DNA of 64,000 nt, from positions 1-64,000 of the forward strand of contig CAVSWH010000023.1 in assembly GCA_963731625.1 (NCBI GenBank), read 5' to 3'. Made by a program: the position numbers and the translations under genes. Under the pieces are notes generated by a model, which was not told the DNA's origin, searched no databases, and saw only the letters and a list, made by a program, of their open reading frames with translations. This DNA comes from PALSA-555 sp963731625. Lineage in GTDB: Bacteria; Actinomycetota; Acidimicrobiia; IMCC26256; PALSA-555. This document shows positions 26,878 to 35,505 of this stretch, piece by piece (the stretch's first letter is position 1; each line of letters opens with the position of its first letter).

Positions 26878-27549
26878 TCACGCGGTGGCGTAGGCGGTGA
26901 CGTCCTCGATCGAGAGGTCCGAGAAGGCGCGGCGTCGCTCGGCGCATTTGTTGCAGCGGCCGCAGTGCTGCTCGCCCTCGGGGTGGATGCACGAGAACGT
27001 GTGCTGCAGCGGAAGATCTCGACCCAGGTCCAGCACATCGGCCTTGGTCAGCTCGGAGAACGGCGTCACGATCTCGAACGGCCAGTCCATGCCCGTCTGC
27101 ACGACCGACCCCAGCCCGGCGAAGAACGTCGGGCTGCTGTCGCTGAACGGGTTGCCTTTCAGGGTGCCGAGGGCGACCGTCGAGATGTCGTGGAGCGCGC
27201 ACCACACCGCAGCCTTGGCGACGAGAAGGAGGTTCCGGCCGGGAAGGTAGACCGCCTCGTCGGGCGAGTCGGCGTCCGGGACGTCCGTGGCCGAGACGCT
27301 CCAGTGCGCTCCATAGACGTCGGCGATCGGGAAGTCGAGCGTGACCAGTCCGCGGGCGGGCAGCGTCTCCAGGAACCGGCGCAGATGGGTCTCCTCGACC
27401 GCCTCCCAGCTCAGCCCGAACCGGATGTAGATGGGTTGGACCGCCCCTTCGTGTCGGAGGAGCTCGGCGACCAGGATGGCGCTATCGAGTCCACCGCTCG
27501 CCAGCACCGCGACGGTCCCGCGGTCAGTCGGCTGGCCGCCCGTGTTCAA
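26878..27549 (-). CDS. queC: 7-cyano-7-deazaguanine (preQ0) synthase
   Basis: A 223-aa ATP-dependent ligase converting 7-carboxy-7-deazaguanine to preQ0. PP-loop SGGLDS at 18-23, YLPGRNLLL at 101-109, and a zinc site of four Cys at 187, 196, 199 and 202 (CIHPEGEQHCGRCNKC). All expected residues are present and the length is normal. It overlaps queD by four bases. queE is not in the window, so the radical SAM step must be encoded elsewhere or the substrate supplied. The product feeds queuosine, DNA modification or deazapurine metabolites. Confidence 0.93.
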   Translation of the reverse strand: MNTGGQPTDRGTVAVLASGGLDSAILVAELLRHEGAVQPIYIRFGLSWEAVEETHLRRFLETLPARGLVTLDFPIADVYGAHWSVSATDVPDADSPDEAVYLPGRNLLLVAKAAVWCALHDISTVALGTLKGNPFSDSSPTFFAGLGSVVQTGMDWPFEIVTPFSELTKADVLDLGRDLPLQHTFSCIHPEGEQHCGRCNKCAERRRAFSDLSIEDVTAYATA

Positions 27550-27905
27550 CGCTCACCGCGATACACGCACCCCGACGTGCACGTCTCGCGAACCACCACC
27601 TGGGAGAGATCGGGGAGCGTGTCCACCAACTCGTCCCAGACCCACTGCGCCAGGATCTCGCTGGTGGGGTTCTCAAGCCCGTCGATCTCGTTGAGGTAGT
27701 AGTGGTCGAGGCGCGCGAGCACCGGCGCCATCGCGCAGCTGATCTCCGCGAAGTCGCGGACCCAGCCAGCCTCCGCCTGGACCGGGGCGGTGACGTGAAC
27801 GCCCAATCGAAAGGAGTGCCCGTGGAGGCGGGCGCACTTGTGGCCGGGTGGCACGTTCGGGAGCCGATGCGCCGCCTCAAAGCTGAACTCCTTGAAGATC
27901 TCCAT
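27546..27905 (-). CDS. queD: 6-carboxy-5,6,7,8-tetrahydropterin synthase
   Basis: 119 aa. Zinc ligands H13 (FEAAHRL), H28 and H30 (LHGHSF); catalytic Cys24 in GHKCARLHGH; the second catalytic region LDHYYLNEI and NPTSEILAQWVWDEL; the C-terminal VVVRETCTSGCVY with the pterin-anchoring Glu. It makes 6-carboxy-tetrahydropterin from dihydroneopterin triphosphate, the first committed step to preQ0. It is the first gene of the queD-queC-GT9-propeller operon. Confidence 0.93.
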   Translation of the reverse strand: MEIFKEFSFEAAHRLPNVPPGHKCARLHGHSFRLGVHVTAPVQAEAGWVRDFAEISCAMAPVLARLDHYYLNEIDGLENPTSEILAQWVWDELVDTLPDLSQVVVRETCTSGCVYRGER

Positions 27906-28073
27906 CAGCCCAACTCCCGAGGCGGTGGTCGTCGTGGGCGGCGCGACCCGAGCGCGCCGGCAACACGGTCCTGTGCGGCAAGCATCCGCTCCCAGACCTT
28001 ACGGGGAGCCCGGCCGCGGTGCACTCCACAGCCGCGTGGCGGCACGAAGGCCTCGGAACCGTAGCGTTCCAGC

Positions 28074-28877
28074 ATGCAGATCGACGTGCTCCTGGACCCG
28101 TTCGGCACACGCTGGTCCGAGCTCCGCGACACGGCCCGTGCTGCGGCCGAGGCGGGGTTCGCGGGCGTCTGGACCTGGGATCACCTGGACGGCCGCGTGT
28201 ACGACGCGCCGGACGTGCTCGAGTGCTGGACCGTGCTGACCGCGCTCGCCGTCGCCGTCCCGAACGTGATGATCGGACCGCTCGTCCTCAACGTCGCCAA
28301 TCGCCGTCCCGGCGTGCTCGCCGTCATGGCGGCCACGCTCCAGGACGTCTCGAGTGGCCGACTCCTGCTCGGGCTCGGGGCGGGCGGTGGCCCGGACACG
28401 CCCTACCAACGTGAGCAAGAGGCGACCGGCGGCACGGTGGCGGCCGACCCCGCCCGCCGAGCGCAGATCGAGACGTGCGTCGAGCAGGTTCGGCACCTGT
28501 GGCGATCTCCCGGATTCCTGGAGCCCGACCCCGCGCCGCCATTCGTGATCGGCGCGTTCGGTCCGAAGATGGCGGAGCTCGCGGGACGGGTCGGCGACGG
28601 GATCAACACGCGAGCTGCCGACCCTCGTCTGGAGGAGATCGTGACCATTGCCCGCGTCGCCCACGAGCGGGCCGGTCGGGATCCTGCTCACTTCTTGGTC
28701 ACCGTGTTCACCGCGCTGGATGAATCGTGGCTGACGATCGACTCGGAGCGCCGGAAGCATCTGGACGCGCTCGGCGTGAACCGCCTGATCCTGTACGTGC
28801 GCCCGGCGGACGACCGGGCTCGGATCGCCGCCGCTGGACGGATGGCCACGCACGTTGGCGGGTCGGAACGCGACTGA
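28074..28877 (+). CDS. LLM-class F420-dependent oxidoreductase
   Basis: 267 aa. Bacterial luciferase-like TIM barrel: AAEAGFAGVWTWDHLDG, VMIGPLVLNVANRRPGVLAVMAATLQDVSSGRLLLGLGAGGG (the hallmark cofactor-binding stretch), PPFVIGAFGPKMAELAGRVGDG, and a C-terminal helix with RLILYVRP. It is divergent from queD. The substrate is unknown. Confidence 0.9.
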   Translation: MQIDVLLDPFGTRWSELRDTARAAAEAGFAGVWTWDHLDGRVYDAPDVLECWTVLTALAVAVPNVMIGPLVLNVANRRPGVLAVMAATLQDVSSGRLLLGLGAGGGPDTPYQREQEATGGTVAADPARRAQIETCVEQVRHLWRSPGFLEPDPAPPFVIGAFGPKMAELAGRVGDGINTRAADPRLEEIVTIARVAHERAGRDPAHFLVTVFTALDESWLTIDSERRKHLDALGVNRLILYVRPADDRARIAAAGRMATHVGGSERD

Positions 28878-28979
28878 CAAGGGTCCGGTCGGAGCGTCGA
28901 GCCCATTGCGAGGAGTTGTGCGCGTCGGAGTCTTCCAACGTCGACGCGGAGCCGGCGCCTAGGTTGGTCGTCGGTGTCG

Positions 28980-30450
28980 ATGACCCGACGAGAGTTCCTC
29001 GTTGTCTCGGGTCGCGGGATCGCGGCTGCGGGGCTGGTCTCGCAGCTCGGTTGGTTGAGCGCATGCAGCGCCGGCGCTGGACCGAATTGGGATGCTCTCG
29101 CCCGCTCGCTGCGGGGGCGCCTCATCCGTTCTGGGAGCCCCGGGTATCAGGATGCCGCGCTCCCCCAGAATCTCCGCTACGACGCGCGCCTCCCCGGTGG
29201 CATCGCCTGGTGCGCCGACACGGCAGACGTGCGCACCGCGATCCGCTGGGCGCGCGACAACCGCGTGCCACTCGTCGCTCGGGGTGGCGGGCACAGCTAC
29301 GGGGGGTACTCGACGACCGACGGCCTGCAGATCGACCTCAACGGCATGACGAGCGTCACCGCAGACCCGGCCACCGGCACGGCCCGCGTCGTCGGCGCGG
29401 CCCGCAACCGGGATGTCGCCACGGCACTCCAACCGCTCGAGGTCACCGTGTCCGCCGGGCGCTGCCCCGGCGTCGGCGTCGGCGGCCTGACCCTCGGCGG
29501 CGGCTTCGGATTCAGCGCCCGCCAGCTGGGCCTCACCGCCGACGCACTCACCGAGACAGAAGCTCGTCACCGCGGCGGGCGACGTACTCACCTGCAACGA
29601 GACCGAAAACGCCGACCTGTTCTGGGCGTGCCGGGGTGGCGGCGGCGGCAACTTCGGGATCAACACATCCTTCACGTTCCGCACGACGCCCGTCGGCGAG
29701 GTGTCCGTCTACCGGTGCACCTGGAGCAGCGTCGACCCAGCGCAGCTGCTCGATGCGTTCCAGCAGGTCCTCGCGGCCGCTCCCGACGCGTTCTCGATGC
29801 GACTCGGCTTCGGCGCGCCCTCCAACCCGCGGGCGCCGATCACGTTGGAGGCGATCGGCCAGTACTTCGGGCCCAGCACCCAACTCGCCGGTCTGCTCGC
29901 CCCGGTGTTCGGGACCGCGGCACCGACCACCAAAGAGGTTCACGACGTGACCTATTGGGAGGGAAAGGACCTCCTCGCCGACAACGAAGGGCCGTCTGCG
30001 TTCACCGAGCGGTCCCTCTTCGCTCCGCGCCCGATCAACGCTGACGGCCTCGCCGTGTTCGCCGACTTGCTGCATCGTCGTCCCTCCACGGTCGGACCGT
30101 CCAGTGGCTCCGTCAAAGTGTTCAGCTGGGGCGGCGCGATCGCGCGTCTGGCGCCGTCGGCGACCGCGTTCGTCCATCGCGACGCCCTCGCGCTCCTGTC
30201 AGTCGGAGCCAACTGGGCAACCGATGAGGAGCCGAGCAGTGTCCGACGACTCCTCGCCTGGGTCGACCGTTTCTGGACCTCCATGCGACCGCATACCTCA
30301 AACGAGTCGTACCAGAACTTCATCGACCCCGCCCTGGCTGGCTGGGAGCGCGCCTACTACGGCTCGAATCTTGAGCGCTTGGTGGCCGTCAAGCGTCGCG
30401 TCGATCCGGACGACGTGTTCCGCTTCCCGCAGAGCATCCCGACCGCGTGA
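28980..30450 (+). pseudogene. Tat-exported FAD-linked oxidase (berberine-bridge type), frameshifted
   Basis: The N-terminus MTRREFLVVSGRGIAAAGLV is a twin-arginine signal, with LSAC afterwards. The FAD-binding PCMH fold has VPLVARGGGHSYGGYS (His for bicovalent flavin) and GVGVGGLTLGGGFGFSARQLGL. Near 29556 the frame is lost. Removing one A from gagacagaag gives TETKLVTAAGDVLTCNE and continuity with the second frame through NLFWACRGGGG-like sequence to a normal BBE C-terminus. About 490 aa when repaired. The second frame is open and well preserved, so an indel error is plausible. Confidence 0.85.
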
Positions 30451-30506
30451 GATGGGCAGACGCCCCTGATCAGACGCTTGGCACGACACGCGACCTGGGT
30501 CGCTGC

Positions 30507-30532
30507 GACTCGCGCCCCGGTAACCGCGAGTC
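30507..30532. repeat. 27-bp palindrome family, copy 20
   Basis: Left arm gactcgcgcc, right arm accgcgagtc. The following gctcaggca matches the flank of copy 9. It lies between convergent genes and is the first copy after a 9.5-kb stretch with none. Confidence 0.82.
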
Positions 30533-30569
30533 GCTCAGGCAAATGGGCGCGGCCAGATCGCTGTCGGAC

Positions 30570-31073
30570 TTACGACTTGCTCGCGAGTTGCTCGAGAATC
30601 GCACTGTTCTGTTCGAGAAGCTGCCGGTTGCTCTGTGCGAGTTCTTCAAGCCGAGTGTGCACAGCTTCAATTCGGGCGAACGCCTGCTGGTCAGTGGAGT
30701 AATCGTGCTCGGCGAGCTGGCTCGCGATCTGGTCTGATCGCTTCGCCGCGATCAAGAGGATCGCCCCTTGGAGACCAGCGACCATCGACAGGAACAAGTT
30801 CAACAAGATGTAGGGGTAGGGATCGAAGCCGTGCTTCCCGTTCGTTCCGCCCAGCCAGAAGATGCTGTTGACGATCGCCCACAAGCCCATCATGGCGATG
30901 AAGATGCCGACAAAGCCCCACGAGCCCATCGAATTCCGCATCGTGTCCGCCGCGCGTTCACCCAGCGTTAACTGGTCGCCGCTCGGAACAGCCGGGTGCC
31001 GATCCCAGTAGGTCAGGAACCCGCGACGGGGATGGCGGATAGGGATCGCTGGAGTAACCATCTCGTCCGTCAA
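30570..31073 (-). CDS. DUF1003 membrane protein
   Basis: 167 aa. Two membrane segments, WGFVGIFIAMMGLWAIVNSIFWL and PYPYILLNLFLSMVAGLQGAILLIAA, separated by a FDPYPYI loop and followed by SDQIASQLAEHDY. A C-terminal coiled coil (RLEELAQSNRQLLEQNSAILEQL) completes the usual DUF1003 layout. The function is unknown. Confidence 0.92.
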   Translation of the reverse strand: MTDEMVTPAIPIRHPRRGFLTYWDRHPAVPSGDQLTLGERAADTMRNSMGSWGFVGIFIAMMGLWAIVNSIFWLGGTNGKHGFDPYPYILLNLFLSMVAGLQGAILLIAAKRSDQIASQLAEHDYSTDQQAFARIEAVHTRLEELAQSNRQLLEQNSAILEQLASKS

Positions 31074-31170
31074 CTCGCACCCCTCTTGAGGAAGGCGCCC
31101 GACCGTCTCAGCGCAACAAGACGGTAGAGGTGACCCCTAGTTGATCGCCACCGTCTCCAGACCTATCTGA

Positions 31171-31197
31171 GCCCCGCCGTTCCCTGGACCGCGAGTC
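31171..31197. repeat. 27-bp palindrome family, degenerate copy
   Basis: The left arm is eroded (gccccgccgt) and the right arm accgcgagtc intact. Confidence 0.6.
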
Positions 31198-31284
31198 GTA
31201 CCGTCGTCGCCTCGTCACGACCGGGACTGTCCGATTGGGGGCTCGGGCTCGGCGTCGCGCGCGCGCGTTGTCGTCTTCAGATGT

Positions 31285-32250
31285 TCACGAGGCCCGAAGG
31301 GCGGGGAGGAGTTCACTTGCGGCCCAGGCGATGAACTGCTCCTGGGTGTCGGCGCCCACTTGAACCAGCGCGATGTGGGTGAAGCCGGCGGTCTCGAATT
31401 CGCGAACGCCCACGACGTGCCGCTCGACATCGGGACCGCAGGGCATCTGCGCGGACACGTCCTCCTCGCGCACCGGGTGTGATGCCTCATCGAATGAGGC
31501 CGGGAGAGGAAGCTCGGCGTTCACCCGCCACCCTGCGGTGAACCAACGGAACTGGTCCATCGCCCGTGTCACCGCGATCTGCGGATCGGGATCGTACGAG
31601 ACCGCGATCTGTCCGATCCTCGGCTTGCCGGAGCCCCCCGCGCTGTCGAACGTCTCGCCGAGCTCGGCCTTGGGCTGCACGGCGATCATGACGTCGGCGA
31701 GACGCCCCGCGAGGCGACAGCTCGCAGCTCCTGACACTGCGATGCCGATCGGGGGCGCGGTGTCGGGAAGATCCCAGATCTTCGCGGACTCGACATCGAA
31801 ATGCTTGCCCCGGTAGGTCACCGTCCCTCCAGCCCAGAGCGCTCGGATGATCTCCACGGCCTCGGCGAGCATCTCATGACGCACGCCGGCGATGGGCCAG
31901 TTGCCGCCGACGATGTGCTCGTTCAGGTTCTCACCCGCGCCCAGCCCGAGCGTGAACCGTCCGTCGCTCAGGAGCTGCATGGTGGCGGCCTTCTGTGCGA
32001 CGACGGCTGGGTGATATCGCCGGATCGGGCAGGTGACGTACGTCATCAATGGAATGTGGTCGGTCGCCTGAGCCGCTGCGCCAAGCACACTCCAGGCGTA
32101 CGGGGAATGCCCTTGCGTATCCAGCCAGGGGAAATAGTGGTCGCTGATGACCGCAAAATCGAACCCGGCTTCCTCGGCGAGGGCGACATCTCGCACGAGC
32201 TGCTTCGGGCCCGCTTGTTCACACATCATCGTGTAGCCGATCAGCGTCAT
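31285..32250 (-). CDS. F420-dependent LLM oxidoreductase, glucose-6-phosphate dehydrogenase-like subgroup
   Basis: 321 aa from the ATG at 32250. Barrel motifs: AEEAGFDFAVISDHYFPWLD, VLGAAAQATDHIPLMTYVTCPIRRYHPAVVAQKAATMQLLSDGRFTLGLGAGENLNEHIVG and DLPDTAPPIGIAVSGAASCRLAGRLADVMIAV. The early ISDHYFPW and GAGENLNEH are shared with the FGD-like branch. Its start overlaps the stop of the upstream dehydrogenase gene by four bases. Confidence 0.9.
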   Translation of the reverse strand: MTLIGYTMMCEQAGPKQLVRDVALAEEAGFDFAVISDHYFPWLDTQGHSPYAWSVLGAAAQATDHIPLMTYVTCPIRRYHPAVVAQKAATMQLLSDGRFTLGLGAGENLNEHIVGGNWPIAGVRHEMLAEAVEIIRALWAGGTVTYRGKHFDVESAKIWDLPDTAPPIGIAVSGAASCRLAGRLADVMIAVQPKAELGETFDSAGGSGKPRIGQIAVSYDPDPQIAVTRAMDQFRWFTAGWRVNAELPLPASFDEASHPVREEDVSAQMPCGPDVERHVVGVREFETAGFTHIALVQVGADTQEQFIAWAASELLPALRAS

Positions 32251-33128
32251 GACGTTCCTTTCTGCTCCTCCAACGCGCGCATGACGGCAGTCAGGTCCAA
32301 GTCGCCAAGTCCTTGATCGACCGCCCCTTGCCATTCATCGGCAAGGCAGGCAAGGGCAGCCAGCTCGCCGGCCGCTTCACGCGCGAGGCGGATGTCCTTG
32401 AGGGCGAGCGAGAGGGCGAACTGCGGCGAGAAGTCGTCGTTAGCGATCCGTTGCAGCTTGCTTGCCTGCCACGGCGAGATCAGCGGTCCTTCCGCGATCG
32501 CCTCCGCCACGGTTCCAGTGGTCAGCCCAAGCCGATGAGCAAGCGCTACGGACGCGGCAATGGCCTCGTTGCCGAACGCGAGCCAGGTGTTGTTGACGAG
32601 CTTGAGCCGACTGCCCGCGCCGACTGCTCCGACCCAGATCGTGCGCTGCCCGAGGGCGTCGAAGAGGGGCTGAAGGCGGGGGCGGGCGTCGTCCGGGCCC
32701 GAGGCAAAGATCGTCAGCGCACCTTGCTCGGCGGGGTCCTTGCTCCCCGACACGGGCGCGTCGACGAGCAAGACGTCACGGCGCTCTGCTTCGACCATCG
32801 CGGCAATGCGCTCGATGCCGGCCACACCGATCGTGCTCATCTGCGCCCAGATCGTGCCCGGCGCGAGCGCAGCGAGCATCCCTTGATCGTGAGCGATCGA
32901 GGCGACGGCGGACGCGTCGGTCACCATCGTCACGACGATGTCGGCCCGCCGTGCTGCGTCTGCGGCGCTGTCTGCGACGACCGCACCACGTGCGGCGAGG
33001 TCTCGAGTCGCCTCCGGTCGGCGGTTCCAAACGATCGTGGGGAGCCCCGCGCGCAAGGCGCTGCTGGCCATGCCGTGGCCCATGGCGCCGATTCCCAGCA
33101 CCGCGACCGACTCCTGCGCCGCTGCCAT
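32247..33128 (-). CDS. NAD(P)-dependent beta-hydroxyacid dehydrogenase (HIBADH-like)
   Basis: 293 aa. Rossmann VAVLGIGAMGHGMASSALRAG with VWNRRPE; DADIVVTMVTDASAV; substrate motif LVDAPVSGSKDPAEQGALTIFASG; the catalytic Lys in VGAGSRLKLVNNTWLA; and the C-terminal KDIRLAREAA cofactor motif. This matches 3-hydroxyisobutyrate and related dehydrogenases. It is translationally coupled with the F420 enzyme downstream, suggesting a two-step redox pathway. Confidence 0.92.
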   Translation of the reverse strand: MAAAQESVAVLGIGAMGHGMASSALRAGLPTIVWNRRPEATRDLAARGAVVADSAADAARRADIVVTMVTDASAVASIAHDQGMLAALAPGTIWAQMSTIGVAGIERIAAMVEAERRDVLLVDAPVSGSKDPAEQGALTIFASGPDDARPRLQPLFDALGQRTIWVGAVGAGSRLKLVNNTWLAFGNEAIAASVALAHRLGLTTGTVAEAIAEGPLISPWQASKLQRIANDDFSPQFALSLALKDIRLAREAAGELAALACLADEWQGAVDQGLGDLDLTAVMRALEEQKGTS

Positions 33129-33292
33129 GCGCGTCTCCTCTCGGGCGGTATCGGCCGTCTACCCACGAGCGTGGGCTCGGCATTCCTAGATCACCGATGT
33201 TCGCCGTGGGAACCGAGACGCGCAACCATCGGATCGGGCATGAGCAGACGGGCTCACCACCAAAACGCCCAACCTCTGGATCGTCCGATGGT

Positions 33293-33319
33293 GACTCGCG
33301 GTTTGCTGGACCGCGAGTC
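33293..33319. repeat. 27-bp palindrome family, copy 22 (perfect arms)
   Basis: Perfect arms with loop ttgctgg. It lies in the 301-bp divergent gap between the dehydrogenase and the gene at 33430, which holds no other recognised feature. Confidence 0.92.
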
Positions 33320-33429
33320 GTTGCTGTCACGCATTTTGGCCCTCGGTGAGCATCGTGCTCGGCGAGCCGTTTCAGCGTTGCGCCGGCTACTTGATGAGTC
33401 GCTGCGAGTACGACCAAAATTGTCGCTCG

Positions 33430-33789
33430 ATGGATCTACGCGACAAGCTCCGAGCGCGAGCCCAACCGCTGCTCGAGCCGGGTGAGGAGATCCAAGAGAT
33501 CTTCCCCGCCCGAACGATGACCGTCTTCCTGGGCCGCGCTGTTCCGAGGTATTGGATCATCGCTGCGACTAACCGCAACATAGCCATCTTCTTCGTACGA
33601 AAATTTAGCCAGATGACCCCAAGGTCGGTCGTTGCGCGGCTCCCTCGGGAAACGCGACTCGGGCCCCTCAAAGGTCACCTGTTCGCTGAGATGAACGCAA
33701 AGGTCGGCGGAAGCACGCTGTTGGCGCCACGCCGCTTCTTTGCAGATGTGGAGCGGGCGGACGCTCGGCTATCGCAGGCTCCAGGCTGA
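33430..33789 (+). CDS. Small PH-like-domain protein of unknown function
   Basis: 119 aa from the ATG at 33430. It begins MDLRDKLRARAQPLLEPGEEIQEIFPARTMTVFLG, followed by YWIIAATNRNIAIFFVRKF and basic strands PRETRLGPLKG. The strand pattern after a short helix resembles the bacterial PH-like domain proteins of actinomycetes. No membrane segment is clear. The function is unknown. Confidence 0.68.
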   Translation: MDLRDKLRARAQPLLEPGEEIQEIFPARTMTVFLGRAVPRYWIIAATNRNIAIFFVRKFSQMTPRSVVARLPRETRLGPLKGHLFAEMNAKVGGSTLLAPRRFFADVERADARLSQAPG

Positions 33790-33998
33790 ACGTCGTCGCT
33801 ACGACCGGATCGCGACTGAAAGGCTTCGGATACGACGAGACCTCCCGGGTTGGTGCAACGGCGCAACAGGTCATGGCCCGAGGTTCGCGGATTAGCGCGC
33901 GTCTCTTACTTGGTCGTGGTCCTTGATTGGAGATTCGGGGTCGGTAAGGCTCACGCCGTCGCCGATTGTCGCCTCAGACCCCAGACCGAGGAGCCCGA

Positions 33999-34763
33999 AT
34001 GTCGCAGATGCCGCCACCGCCACCTCCCCCTCCCCCCGGGATGCCGCCTCCTCCGCCGCCCCCTCCTCCTGGGATGCCTCCGCCGGCGACGCTCGAGCAG
34101 CAGCCGTTCGGTGTTGGAGCGGCGATCTCCTACGGCTGGAACAAGTACTGGCAGAACCTCGGCGTACTGCTGGCAATCACCGTCCTGATCGTCGTGATCA
34201 ACGCAGTGGCGGGTGGCGTCGTCTCAGTCATCGGGAACGCGCTTCCGCGGATCCACTTCAATTCGGGAAACACGAGGTATGGCATCGGGGTCGGCGTCAT
34301 TCTGGCGCAGATCGTCAACCTGGTGATCGGCGCGGTCCTGTACATGGGCCTGATACGAGCGACGCTGGCCGTTACCGAAGGTCAGAAACCCGATGTCTCG
34401 ATGCTCTTTCGAGCTGAAGGCCTCGCTGCTTACGTCGTCGCCTCGATCCTCGTGACGATCGGCGTCGCGGTCGGACTGATCCTCCTGATCGTCCCAGGAA
34501 TCATCCTGCTCATCATGTGGCACTTCTTCGGTTTCGTGATCGTTCAGAACCCGGAGACCGGAGCGCTAGACGCGATGCGCCGCTCGGCGGAGGTCACACG
34601 CGGGTACCGCTGGCCACTGTTCGGGCTAGGCCTTCTGCTTCTCGGAATCAACATCGTTGGTCTGATTGCGTGCTGCGTCGGCGTGATCTTCACGGAAGGC
34701 ATCACTGCGATGACGGTCGCGTTCGCCTACAAGACACTGAGTGGGCAACCAGTAGCCGCATAG
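33999..34763 (+). CDS. Pro-rich multi-pass membrane protein
   Basis: 254 aa. The N-terminal tail has two oligoproline runs (PPPPPPPPPGMPP twice), then four to five hydrophobic segments, including LGVLLAITVLIVVINAVAGG, AAYVVASILVTIGVAVGLILLIVPGIILLIMW and PLFGLGLLLLGINIVGLIACCVGVIF. The segment FGFVIVQNPETGALDAMRRSAEVTRG is typical of DUF975/YciC-like integral membrane proteins. The oligoproline could recruit a partner protein. A good ATG is at 33999. Confidence 0.82.
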   Translation: MSQMPPPPPPPPPGMPPPPPPPPPGMPPPATLEQQPFGVGAAISYGWNKYWQNLGVLLAITVLIVVINAVAGGVVSVIGNALPRIHFNSGNTRYGIGVGVILAQIVNLVIGAVLYMGLIRATLAVTEGQKPDVSMLFRAEGLAAYVVASILVTIGVAVGLILLIVPGIILLIMWHFFGFVIVQNPETGALDAMRRSAEVTRGYRWPLFGLGLLLLGINIVGLIACCVGVIFTEGITAMTVAFAYKTLSGQPVAA

Positions 34764-35065
34764 TCACCGATCGTCCCGGCGACGGGCATCACCACCCTGG
34801 CTTCCGCATATCTGCCGATCAAGCTGCCCAGGCAGCCATTCCTTCCGTCGTCCGAACCGGATCCGGGAGAAGCAGCGCCTAAAGAGAGTCGCCTGCGGCT
34901 CGCAGATTGCGGGGCAGCGTGAGCGCCTTCTCGATTGTGACTGGCGGGTTCGGGGACCGCGAGTGAACGGATGGGCGGTCAGTCGGGTGAGCCGAGCGGC
35001 GCGACCGTTGCCCGACGCTGTTCATTGTTGGCCGGATAGGGTGCGCGCCGACCCGCCGGAGTGGG
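34764..35065. other. Gap with a degenerate palindrome
   Basis: About 300 bp with one eroded palindrome copy at 34939-34965 and no supportable gene. Confidence 0.5.
34939..34965. repeat. 27-bp palindrome family, degenerate copy
   Basis: Left arm gactggcggg and right arm accgcgagtg, both altered. Confidence 0.6.
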
Positions 35066-35287
35066 ATGAACTGGGGGCATGATGCTTCGGACGGCACTGA
35101 CGGTGCGTGCGAGCTCTCGGCTCTACCGATCCTCCGAGCTGCTGTAGGCATCTCGGCCATCGCAGCCGGCATGTGGGTCGGCACTGCGATCGTGGCATCA
35201 CCGCCAGCTGGCGCGTCGAAATGCGACGTGACCTCAGTTCTGGTGACAGTCGATAACAAGACAGGCGCTTCGCTCAAACTTGGGTGA
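35066..35287 (+). CDS. Possible small secreted peptide
   Basis: 73 aa with a hydrophobic segment (ILRAAVGISAIAAGMWVGTAIVASPPAGASK) resembling a signal peptide, followed by CDVTSVLVTVDNKTGASLKLG. If real, the mature peptide would be about 20 residues. The codon pattern is acceptable but the frame is short and unsupported by a family. Confidence 0.3.
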   Translation: MNWGHDASDGTDGACELSALPILRAAVGISAIAAGMWVGTAIVASPPAGASKCDVTSVLVTVDNKTGASLKLG

Positions 35288-35442
35288 TCGAGCCCCGCTA
35301 GATATCCGAGCGGCGGCGGTAACAGAGTGGGGTAGAACACCGGGGCAACGGAGCGGCATAGAGCGAGGTGCTACGCCCAACTTCACGATCCTGGCCCTGC
35401 TGAGCTGCTCTAAGGCGGGGTCGACGGTCGCCCCTGCTGGCT

Positions 35443-35469
35443 GACTCGCGGTTTCTTGGTCAGCGAGTC
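35443..35469. repeat. 27-bp palindrome family, copy 24
   Basis: Intact left arm, right arm tcagcgagtc, loop ttcttgg. It starts 37 bp beyond the stop at 35506 of the minus-strand gene. Confidence 0.85.
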
Positions 35470-35505
35470 GGCACAGACTCTCGGGCCGGCGTGGCCGGCA
35501 TTCCC

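Noticed and set aside
28980..30450. Two independent genes in place of one FAD oxidase
   Set aside because: The two halves are consecutive parts of a single BBE-type fold, joined by a one-base shift, with no start signal at the second half.
31285..33128. Fusion of the F420 oxidoreductase with the upstream dehydrogenase
   Set aside because: The two reading frames overlap by four bases (ATGA) and have separate starts, so they are two genes.
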